A DNA stretch of 7,682 nt from an uncultured Alphaproteobacteria bacterium (GTDB lineage: Bacteria; Pseudomonadota; Alphaproteobacteria; Rickettsiales; UBA1997), in the NCBI GenBank assembly GCA_903837365.1, contig CAILUF010000063.1, forward strand, positions 1 to 7,682, read 5' to 3'. Below the pieces are notes generated by a model. It did not search any database and had not been told where the DNA came from. It worked only from the letters and a program-made list of their open reading frames with translations. Each line of letters opens with the position of its first letter. Positions within the stretch are counted from its first letter, which is position 1. Made by a program: the position numbers and the translations under genes. Shown piece by piece: positions 1-5,272 of the stretch.

Positions 1-216
1 AGTTTCATATTCAACGTGAGCGGTATTGATAGTGATACCACGCTCTTTTTCTTCAGGAGCGGCATCGATTTGATCATAGCCTCTTTTTTCTGCTAAACCT
101 TTTTTAGAAAGGAAAGTTGTAATAGCGGCAGTTAAGGTAGTTTTACCATGATCTACGTGACCGATGGTTCCGATATTAACATGCGGTTTATTGCGCTGAA
201 ATGTTTGTTTGGTCAT
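1..216 (-). CDS. tuf: Elongation factor Tu, N-terminal 72 residues (partial at window edge)
   Basis: The reverse complement begins with ATG at 216 and stays open to base 1, giving 72 codons of the GTPase domain of EF-Tu, the GTP-dependent carrier of aminoacyl-tRNA to the ribosome. Seen: the P-loop GHVDHGKT at residues 19-26, and the switch I region ending RGITI at 59-63, whose Thr62 is the conserved magnesium/GTP ligand. The remaining ~320 residues lie outside the window. The stretch [17 protein letters not shown] resembles Rickettsia EF-Tu as I recall it. There is no clear Shine-Dalgarno sequence; an A/T-only tract precedes the start. A perfect TATAAT on the minus strand (234-239) lies only 17 bases upstream of the ATG. 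fusA, the usual upstream partner in the str operon, is not present; upstream are hairpins and then a divergent effector-like gene. Confidence 0.97.
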   Translation of the reverse strand, partial: MTKQTFQRNKPHVNIGTIGHVDHGKTTLTAAITTFLSKKGLAEKRGYDQIDAAPEEKERGITINTAHVEYET

Positions 217-233
217 AAAAAAAACAAAAAATA

Positions 234-239
234 ATTATA
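234..239 (-). promoter_or_regulatory. Candidate -10 box for tuf
   Basis: The minus strand reads TATAAT here, 17 bases before the tuf ATG. The best -35 at 17-base spacing (257-262, TCGTTA) matches only 3 of 6 consensus bases. If used, the leader would be about 10 bases, and the hairpins at 274-371 would lie upstream of the promoter. Such hexamers are frequent by chance in DNA this AT-rich. Confidence 0.3.
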
Positions 240-273
240 AAGTACTTACCAAATATTAACGATAATAATTCGC

Positions 274-302
274 TCATCTAATGATCACATGGATCTAGAT
301 GA
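274..302. promoter_or_regulatory. Hairpin upstream of tuf
   Basis: TCATCTA (274-280) pairs with TAGATGA (296-302). Inside it GATC (283-286) pairs with GATC (292-295), leaving a 2-base bulge and a 5-base loop (ACATG). That is 11 base pairs. It directly abuts the next hairpin, sharing base 302. It could be tuf leader structure or part of an upstream terminator. Confidence 0.5.
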
Positions 303-320
303 AACTAGCTAAGCTAGTTT
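302..320. promoter_or_regulatory. Second hairpin upstream of tuf
   Basis: AAACTAGC (302-309) and GCTAGTTT (313-320) form a perfect 8-bp stem with a 3-base loop. It stands directly next to the 274-302 hairpin, so the two could stack. No long T-run follows on either strand, so it is not a classical intrinsic terminator on its own. Confidence 0.5.
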
Positions 321-344
321 TAACGAAATAAAGATTTAACCAAA

Positions 345-371
345 AACTAAGTAATTTATATTTACTTAGTT
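345..371 (-). terminator. Possible minus-strand intrinsic terminator upstream of tuf
   Basis: AACTAAGTAA (345-354) and TTACTTAGTT (362-371) form a perfect 10-bp stem with a 7-base loop. Read on the minus strand, the stem runs directly into TTTT and then GG, which gives a short U-tract. It would stop transcription arriving from higher coordinates before tuf. No upstream minus-strand gene is visible between here and rpsG, so it may be a leftover of an earlier gene order. Confidence 0.4.
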
Positions 372-550
372 AAGTCTTGTTTAAAAATTTAGAAAATAAT
401 ATAATCTGTTATTTGTTAACTTATATTATTTTCAAAATCTTCAAAAATTTTTTTTCTAAATTTTTTATTTATATATTTTGCAATTATTACTTAAATTTGG
501 CAAGCTATATTTTACAATGCTTTTCAATCAAGCTACAGTAGATTTACCGC

Positions 551-626
551 TATAATATGATTAAATTAACTCTTCAGGAGTTGATCTGCAAAAATAAAGA
601 ATTTTACTTCTAAAATTTTTTGTTTT
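551..626 (+). other. Possible tiny transcription unit (small RNA candidate)
   Basis: TATAAT lies at 551-556. It is followed by a small hairpin (AACTC 568-572 with GAGTT 578-582) and then a terminator-like element: AATTTTA (600-606), loop CTTC, TAAAATT (611-617), followed by TTTTGTTTT. This spacing would suit a transcript of roughly 60 bases. No convincing -35 box is present, and all the parts are AT-rich, so chance is a real alternative. Confidence 0.2.
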
Positions 627-635
627 AACGACTAT

Positions 636-665
636 GTTTACAACTAAATCGTTTACAACTAAATC
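636..665. repeat. Perfect tandem duplication, 2 x 15 bp
   Basis: GTTTACAACTAAATC occurs at 636-650 and again, base for base, at 651-665. This is a clean tandem duplication in non-coding DNA, most simply explained by replication slippage. A 15-codon ATG frame (634-681) crosses it, but is too short to call a gene. Confidence 0.9.
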
Positions 666-708
666 ATCAAAATCAAACTAAAAATTTATCAAGTCAATTG
701 AGTTAAGG

Positions 709-742
709 TTGCATATTTTCATGTTCTAAAAATATTATGCAA
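709..742. promoter_or_regulatory. Imperfect hairpin in the spacer upstream of the LRR-NEL gene
   Basis: TTGCATA (709-715) pairs with TATGCAA (736-742). TTTT (716-719) can extend the stem by pairing with the A-run at 728-732 after a 3-base bulge. No role can be assigned; it lies about 200 bases upstream of the LRR-NEL start. Confidence 0.3.
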
Positions 743-897
743 GTACTTTTTCATTTTTTTTTAATGCCGATATTTTTTTTTACTTTACTATTCCGGCTCT
801 TTGTTTTACAGGTATTATCTGATTTCTCTTTTGTTTTTTTAAAAATATAATTGATTTTAATAATAGTTAGTTTTTGTTATTTTATATCTCAATAATG

Positions 898-925
898 TTT
901 ATAGTGAGTTATTATTTGTTATAAC
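898..925 (+). promoter_or_regulatory. Candidate promoter of the LRR-NEL gene
   Basis: TTTATA (898-903, 4 of 6 to the -35 consensus), a 16-base spacer, then TATAAC (920-925, 5 of 6 to the -10 consensus), ending 23 bases before the ATG at 949. A second TATAAT at 940-945 is too close to the start unless the message is leaderless. No Shine-Dalgarno sequence is seen. Confidence 0.3.
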
Positions 926-948
926 TTTTATTCTTTATTTATAATTTT

Positions 949-3144
949 ATGAATACCGACTTTTCAATTGCAAATGTTGAACTAAATTCTTTAGACAGTC
1001 CCTTTGAATTAGAAATGAAAGAATGGGCATGCCAAGAAATATCTATAAATCCCAGTAATTTAGATAATATTATTAAAGCAAAATTGATCATCTCGACATG
1101 CTTAGAAACTCATTCTAATATCTTAGAATTATCAAATCTGCAACTATCTTCAATTCCTTTGGCAATTGGCTCTTTGAGTAGTTTAGAATATTTATCTCTA
1201 TGCAATAATAACCTCACTGCTTTGCCTGATGAACTCTTTAAATTGTCTAATTTACATTCTTTATTTTTATCAATTAATAAACTCTCTACAATTTCGCAGG
1301 AAATTACTAATTTATCAAAATTAAAAATACTAGATATTCGACGTAATAATTTTCTATTTGTACCCTTACCCGTCTGTAAATTAAAAGGTTTAATAAAATT
1401 TTTCATATCTGCAAATGATCTTAAATTTTTACCGCCAGAATTTATGGATTTGATTGATTTAGAAGAGTTAGATTTAAGTTTTAACTCCTTATCAGACTCA
1501 TCAATTCCCGTTTTATCAACGCTAAGTAGGCTAAATTATTTAAGTCTATCGCATAATTATAAATTAAATTTTAATCCTAGGATTTTTTTAAAAACACCCC
1601 AATTAAAAATTTTAGATTATGGAAATATTTATCTTTCTAATGCTTTTCTAGATAACCTTTTTGCAGTTATGGATTATGAAAATTCGGTTAGTGGTAGAGA
1701 TATTTTTTTAGATTCAATATTTGAACTTAACATAATTAAACATAAACAGTTAGAAAGTAATATGGGCTATAATCTAATTAAATTTGGAAGTAATTTATTT
1801 TCACAATTTGCTAATATTTTTTTTAGATCAATTTTTAGATTTAACCCTACTAAAGAAAGGTTTCTTTTAAATTTTAATCACTCATTTCATCCCAAGCAAA
1901 AACTTGAGTTAATGACAAAATTTTGTAATATGTTGGAGTTTTTTTTCATTGAAAATCATTCTGGAGAGCCTCAGAAATTGATATCAAATATTATTCCGTC
2001 TCTCGAACGTATACTTAACTCTGATTCTTCGCAGGTTTTAAATATCCAGCAAAAAAAATCATTATTTTTTGAATTATGGTCTATTATGTCGAACATTTAT
2101 AAAAAAAGAAATAATACCGAATTCCTTCAGCAAGTTGATTGCATTGCTTTAGAATCCCTATCTAGTTGCGATGATTTCAATATTTTTATGATCTTTAATT
2201 TAAAAAATTTTTGTAATAAAAAAAGCTTAAATGAGTTAATAAAATTAAATAAATCTGCAATTTTTAATTATATTAAACAGCAACTTATTTATATTTTTAT
2301 CCTTGAGCTTGCTTGTGAAAAATGTCATCAAATCAAGCTAATAAATTCTTCATTTTCCGAAGATGCGGAAGTTTATTTAAATTTCATTCGTATTTTTAAT
2401 ATAAATTTTGGTGAAAAATTGCAATTAAATTTACCACCAATTATACATCAAAATTTTCTTAGTCTTAAAAAATATCAGCCTTCAGAAGATCAGATAAGTA
2501 AATTTAAAAATATTGTTGAATCATTTGATAACTCTAGATATCAACCATTATGCGAACTTATTGCCAATCAAATCGCCAAAGAAATTTATGATCCTAAAGA
2601 CTCACTAATTCCTGAAATCTCTTCATTAAAATTTATAAATAATCTTAAATCAAATTTTGATGAAATTGTTCTTGATATTTATGATAAATTAAATCGCACA
2701 GAATCTATTGAGGAATCAAATGAGAATGATAAAAAAAGAATTATCGCCAATGAAATTAGGCAACTGCAAATCGAAGAATTTACCCATTCTCTTACTAAGG
2801 AGCTAGTTGGATTAATAAATAAAAAGGAATTATTAGAAGATGATAGTAATCAACAGCAAATAGCAGGTTTTAGTGAAATTAAATTAAAACAACTTAAAAA
2901 AAAATTTACTGATGTTTATAAAAATTCTCTTATAAAACATAATTTAAAATCCAAATTAATTTCATTTGATGACGCGGGATTTTTATCAACAGAAATTAAG
3001 AATATAGGAACTTTACAACAATCTAATTTATTAACATCTCAATCCTCGCAAAGCAATTTTGTTCAACGTAATTGTGAACCTTCGAGCAATCCTTCATCAA
3101 CTACAGTAGTTGAAAGTTTAACAACCGGTCAGGCAAGATTTTAA
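949..3144 (+). CDS. Leucine-rich-repeat protein with a divergent NEL-type E3 ubiquitin ligase domain; probable host-directed effector
   Basis: 731 residues, no signal peptide or clear membrane segment. Seen: residues 1-56 include Trp26 and a helical stretch. Residues ~57-230 hold about seven to eight LRRs of ~23 residues (for example LEYLSLCNNNLTALPDELF). A spacer of about 90 residues follows. From ~320 to ~630 the sequence fits the NEL domain of IpaH, SspH and SlrP by eye: FLQQVD before the catalytic site, then SSCDDF with Cys407 and Asp409 matching the family CxD motif, then EDAEVYLNF (471-479) matching the conserved D/E-x-EVYL segment, and LQLNLPP. Known: NEL ligases carry ubiquitin on this Cys and use the LRR to bind host targets. 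Odd: the usual Arg after the CxD motif is Phe410, the LRR-NEL spacer is long, and a Ser/Thr/Gln-rich tail (~686-731) follows. The gene is more AT-rich than its neighbours and lies where fusA is expected. It could instead be an LRR protein of unrelated C-terminus. Confidence 0.75.
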   Translation: MNTDFSIANVELNSLDSPFELEMKEWACQEISINPSNLDNIIKAKLIISTCLETHSNILELSNLQLSSIPLAIGSLSSLEYLSLCNNNLTALPDELFKLSNLHSLFLSINKLSTISQEITNLSKLKILDIRRNNFLFVPLPVCKLKGLIKFFISANDLKFLPPEFMDLIDLEELDLSFNSLSDSSIPVLSTLSRLNYLSLSHNYKLNFNPRIFLKTPQLKILDYGNIYLSNAFLDNLFAVMDYENSVSGRDIFLDSIFELNIIKHKQLESNMGYNLIKFGSNLFSQFANIFFRSIFRFNPTKERFLLNFNHSFHPKQKLELMTKFCNMLEFFFIENHSGEPQKLISNIIPSLERILNSDSSQVLNIQQKKSLFFELWSIMSNIYKKRNNTEFLQQVDCIALESLSSCDDFNIFMIFNLKNFCNKKSLNELIKLNKSAIFNYIKQQLIYIFILELACEKCHQIKLINSSFSEDAEVYLNFIRIFNINFGEKLQLNLPPIIHQNFLSLKKYQPSEDQISKFKNIVESFDNSRYQPLCELIANQIAKEIYDPKDSLIPEISSLKFINNLKSNFDEIVLDIYDKLNRTESIEESNENDKKRIIANEIRQLQIEEFTHSLTKELVGLINKKELLEDDSNQQQIAGFSEIKLKQLKKKFTDVYKNSLIKHNLKSKLISFDDAGFLSTEIKNIGTLQQSNLLTSQSSQSNFVQRNCEPSSNPSSTTVVESLTTGQARF

Positions 3145-3180
3145 TTTTTTAAGATAATCAATTTATACCAAATTTCATAT

Positions 3181-3211
3181 CGATAAATTAAATGTTTAAA
3201 TTTAATTATCG
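3181..3211. terminator. Shared hairpin between the convergent LRR-NEL gene and rpsG
   Basis: CGATAAATTAAA (3181-3192) pairs with TTTAATTATCG (3201-3211) apart from one bulged A, with an 8-base loop. It lies 36 bases after the LRR-NEL stop and 19 bases after the rpsG stop, so it could end both transcripts. There is no good T-run on either side, which lowers confidence. Confidence 0.4.
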
Positions 3212-3230
3212 CTAATCTTATGAGATATTA

Positions 3231-3698
3231 TTACCACTTATAGTGAGCGAAGGCTTTATTGGCTTCAGCCATTTTAAATACTTCTTCTTTTTTCTTTGCT
3301 GCCCAACCTTTATTGTCGAGAGACTCAAGAATAACAACAACAATTTTAGAAGAAAGATCTTTGCTTTTAATATTTTCGATAGAATTTTTAAGCCATTTCA
3401 ATGCTAAGGCTGAACCACGACGAGCCGAAACTTCAACTGGCACTTGATAAGTTGCGCCACCGATTCTTCTTGAGCGAACTTCAATTTTAGGAGTTATATT
3501 TTCTAAAGCTTCTTTGAAAACATCGATAGGTTGTTTTTTTAACTTATTTTCAATTTGTTTAAAAGCTTCGTAAACAGCTTTTTCAACTACTGATTTTTTT
3601 CCGTCATTCATCAAACGATTAACGAAGCGCGAAACAATAATTTCATTGTATTTAGCGTCTGGGAAAATTTTTCTAATTTTTGCTGCTCTTCTTCTCAT
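3231..3698 (-). CDS. rpsG: 30S ribosomal protein S7
   Basis: 155 residues, full length for bacterial S7 (about 156). It starts MRRRAAKIRKIFPDAKY and ends AEANKAFAHYKW, both typical of the family. The central block of Arg and Gly residues (IGGATYQVPVEV, about 79-90) and SARRGSALALKWL (91-103) are hallmark 16S rRNA-binding segments. S7 nucleates assembly of the 30S head. It sits 102 bases downstream of rpsL on the same strand, as in the str operon. In E. coli S7 represses its own operon by binding the rpsL-rpsG junction; the junction here is AT-rich and I see no matching strong structure. The next gene downstream should be fusA, but the following gene is the convergent LRR-NEL gene. Confidence 0.98.
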   Translation of the reverse strand: MRRRAAKIRKIFPDAKYNEIIVSRFVNRLMNDGKKSVVEKAVYEAFKQIENKLKKQPIDVFKEALENITPKIEVRSRRIGGATYQVPVEVSARRGSALALKWLKNSIENIKSKDLSSKIVVVILESLDNKGWAAKKKEEVFKMAEANKAFAHYKW

Positions 3699-3800
3699 AT
3701 TGCAAGTTTATTAATTTATTAAATTTATTTAAAATTATTGATTATTTGTAATTTTTTTAGCTTTAAATGATAATTACCAATTATTAATTAGTAATCTAAT

Positions 3801-4172
3801 TTATTTTGGTTTTTGCGCACCATATTTTGAACGCGCTTGTTTTCTGTTTTTTACGCCTTGCGTATCAAGAGAACCGCGGACAATATGATAACGAACGCCC
3901 GGCAAATCTTTTACACGACCACCACGAATCGCAACAACTGAGTGCTCTTGTAAATTATGACCCTCACCTGGGATGTAAGCAATAACTTCAAAACCGTTAG
4001 TTAGACGAACACGAGCAACTTTACGTAAAGCTGAGTTAGGTTTCTTTGGAGTTGTTGTGTAAACACGTGTACAAACACCTCTTTTTTGTGGACAATGCTT
4101 CATTGCCGGAACTTTATTTTTCTTTACTTGTTTATCTCGACCTTTTCTAACGAGCTGATTGATTGTTGGCAT
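3801..4172 (-). CDS. rpsL: 30S ribosomal protein S12
   Basis: 123 residues, the normal length. It begins [12 protein letters not shown] and carries the conserved [19 protein letters not shown] block and [20 protein letters not shown]. The Lys residues in TPKKPNS and GRVKDLPG are the equivalents of positions where streptomycin resistance arises in other bacteria; here they are the ordinary Lys. S12 sits at the decoding centre and checks codon-anticodon pairing. The ending [17 protein letters not shown] fits alphaproteobacteria as I recall them. It is the first gene of the str cluster and has a leader of up to 400 bases with hairpins and a candidate promoter. No Shine-Dalgarno sequence precedes the ATG. 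Confidence 0.98.
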   Translation of the reverse strand: MPTINQLVRKGRDKQVKKNKVPAMKHCPQKRGVCTRVYTTTPKKPNSALRKVARVRLTNGFEVIAYIPGEGHNLQEHSVVAIRGGRVKDLPGVRYHIVRGSLDTQGVKNRKQARSKYGAQKPK

Positions 4173-4224
4173 AAAATAACAAAAATTGTTGAAAAAACCG
4201 AAGTTAACTAAATTAAAATTGTTC

Positions 4225-4249
4225 TTAAATAATTAATTAAATTATTTAA
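4225..4249. promoter_or_regulatory. A/T-only hairpin in the rpsL leader
   Basis: TTAAATAATT (4225-4234) and AATTATTTAA (4240-4249) form a perfect 10-bp stem with a 5-base loop, about 50 bases upstream of the rpsL ATG. With no G-C pairs it would be weak, and such palindromes arise easily in DNA this AT-rich. Confidence 0.3.
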
Positions 4250-4270
4250 AATACCAAATAATTTTACTAA

Positions 4271-4307
4271 GTTATTGCAGTGATAATATTGCAAAGGCTG
4301 TAATAAC
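4271..4307. promoter_or_regulatory. Hairpin in the rpsL leader next to a GC-rich patch
   Basis: GTTATTGCAG (4271-4280) pairs with CTGTAATAAC (4298-4307) at 9 of 10 positions; the tenth can be a wobble pair on one strand. The loop is 17 bases. Directly beside it, 4308-4327 is markedly richer in G and C (GGCTTCGGGGC) than the DNA around it. It may be a regulatory leader of the ribosomal protein operon. Confidence 0.4.
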
Positions 4308-4378
4308 AAGGCTTCGGGGCATCTTAAAGTTTATAAATTAAGTAATAACTTAACTGACTTTTTTAATACATTGTCTTC

Positions 4379-4406
4379 ATTTTTTCTTTTTAAAAAAAAA
4401 TGTCAA
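4379..4406 (-). promoter_or_regulatory. Candidate rpsL-rpsG promoter
   Basis: On the minus strand a perfect TTGACA (4401-4406) is followed after 16 bases by AAAAAT (4379-4384, 4 of 6 to the -10 consensus). The spacer is a run of T then A, which would be intrinsically bent. The transcript would have a leader of about 200 bases containing the hairpins at 4271-4307 and 4225-4249. Confidence 0.4.
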
Positions 4407-4524
4407 GTAGGATTTTTGATTGAATGTAAAAATTTAATCAAAGCTGGAGTGAAAAAGTAGTGTAAAATTTTTTTTAAATTATTAATTATTTTTGGTTATA
4501 ACGTTAAAAAATTTTAATAATTTT

Positions 4525-4564
4525 AAATTCAAGAATTGATAATTCCTTACCAATTCTTGAATTT
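4525..4564 (-). terminator. Hairpin after the peroxiredoxin gene
   Basis: AAATTCAAGAATTG (4525-4538) and CAATTCTTGAATTT (4551-4564) form a perfect 14-bp stem with a 12-base loop, starting 7 bases past the peroxiredoxin stop. The stem itself ends in TTT on the minus strand, and a T-run comes about 12 bases later. This is the longest perfect stem in the window and the best terminator candidate. Confidence 0.6.
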
Positions 4565-4571
4565 TATATAG

Positions 4572-5174
4572 TTACAATACCGATGAATGATGTTCAAGAT
4601 ATTCAGCAACACCTTTGGCGTTTGGCTTCATGCCTTTTTTACCTTTATTCCAACCAGCTGGACAGACTTCACCATTTTCTTGGAAAAATTTCAAAGCATC
4701 AACCATTCTAATTGCTTCATCAACATTTCTACCCAGCGGTAAGTCATTGATTAATTGATGACGAACAATTCCTTGTTGATCAATCAAAAAAGTTCCACGC
4801 AATGCAACTGCGTTATCGAATAACACATCGTAATCGCGCGCAATGCTTTTGGTTAAATCGGCTACCAATGGATATTGAATATCGCCAATCCCACCTTTTT
4901 TAACTTCAGTATTTTTCCATGCTAAATGCGTGTATTTTGAATCTACCGATACAGCGATTACTTCAGCTCCACGCTCCCTAAAATCTTTAAGGCGATTAGC
5001 AAAAGAAATAATTTCTGAAGGGCAGACAAAAGTAAAATCTAGTGGATAAAAAAACAATACTCCAATTTTACCTTTGATATGGGCGTGTAAATTAAAATTA
5101 TCATTGATTTCGTTATTTGGCATAACTGCTGAAGCAGTGAAATCGGGAGCCATTTTTCCAACAAGGACTGACAT
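4572..5174 (-). CDS. Typical 2-Cys peroxiredoxin (AhpC/Prx1 type)
   Basis: 200 residues, full length for the family. It reduces hydrogen peroxide and organic peroxides in the cytoplasm. Seen: the active-site block [13 protein letters not shown] with Pro44, Thr48 and peroxidatic Cys51, and Arg126 in ALRGTFLID. The resolving Cys171 is in GEVCPAGW, so both cysteines of a typical 2-Cys enzyme are present. A GGIG motif (94-97) is present, whereas the C-terminal YF motif of peroxide-sensitive enzymes is YL (192-193). Family knowledge: GGLG plus YF favours inactivation by over-oxidation, so this enzyme may be intermediate. The partner reductase is not in the window. It follows mlaF after 98 bases with a hairpin between, and is followed by a strong hairpin, so it may be transcribed alone. 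Start: ATG, no clear ribosome binding site. Confidence 0.95.
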   Translation of the reverse strand: MSVLVGKMAPDFTASAVMPNNEINDNFNLHAHIKGKIGVLFFYPLDFTFVCPSEIISFANRLKDFRERGAEVIAVSVDSKYTHLAWKNTEVKKGGIGDIQYPLVADLTKSIARDYDVLFDNAVALRGTFLIDQQGIVRHQLINDLPLGRNVDEAIRMVDALKFFQENGEVCPAGWNKGKKGMKPNAKGVAEYLEHHSSVL

Positions 5175-5214
5175 AGTTTTTAAATTTAATTTTTATTAAA
5201 AAATTCTCTTTACG

Positions 5215-5243
5215 AAAATTCATAAAGTTAATTTATGAATTTT
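5215..5243 (-). terminator. Hairpin between mlaF and the peroxiredoxin gene
   Basis: AAAATTCATAAA (5215-5226) and TTTATGAATTTT (5232-5243) form a perfect 12-bp stem with a 5-base loop, 29 bases past the mlaF stop. On the minus strand the stem ends in TTTT. It may end or attenuate the dsbA-like/mlaF transcript before the peroxiredoxin gene. Confidence 0.5.
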
Positions 5244-5272
5244 TTAAAAAAAATCAATCCTTGTTTTAAAAA

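Larger units (their letters stand above)
217..948. other. 732-base gene-free spacer between tuf and the LRR-NEL gene
   Basis: No convincing coding sequence on either strand. The spacer separates two divergent genes (tuf minus, LRR-NEL plus), so it should hold both promoters. It contains three hairpins near tuf (274-371), a TATAAT-plus-terminator pair (551-626), a perfect 15-bp tandem duplication (636-665), another hairpin (709-742) and a very T-rich stretch from about 746 to 840. I saw no tRNA, and no fusA remnant that I could recognise by eye. Confidence 0.6.
4173..4571. other. 399-base spacer: rpsL leader and peroxiredoxin 3' region
   Basis: No gene is seen on either strand. Read toward rpsL (minus strand) it holds, in order, the peroxiredoxin hairpin (4525-4564), a candidate promoter (4379-4406), a GC-rich patch and hairpin (4271-4327) and an A/T-only hairpin close to rpsL (4225-4249). 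Confidence 0.6.

Noticed and set aside
257..268. Similarity to the reverse complement of about 3205-3225, considered as a footprint flanking an insertion of the LRR gene.
   Set aside because: Only about ten AT-rich bases match, with mismatches; this is not distinguishable from chance.
634..681. 15-codon frame whose tandem duplication encodes FTTKS twice.
   Set aside because: Too short, no translation signal and no context; the repeat is explained as slippage.
737..850. 37-codon plus-strand frame starting ATG, strongly hydrophobic (Phe and Leu rich).
   Set aside because: It is produced by a very T-rich stretch, has no ribosome binding site, and its composition is what T-runs give in any frame.
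918..925. GTTATAAC palindrome here and again at 4495-4502, considered as an operator.
   Set aside because: Two 8-base AT-rich palindromes in 7.7 kb are expected by chance, and the second is not well placed against a promoter.
1110..1406. 98-codon minus-strand frame inside the LRR region.
   Set aside because: Antisense shadow of the LRR codons; no family resemblance and it overlaps a well supported gene.
3259..3447. 62-codon plus-strand frame opposite rpsG.
   Set aside because: Antisense shadow of a conserved ribosomal protein gene.
4308..4327. GC-rich patch considered as part of a tRNA.
   Set aside because: No cloverleaf, T-loop consensus or acceptor stem could be built around it on either strand.
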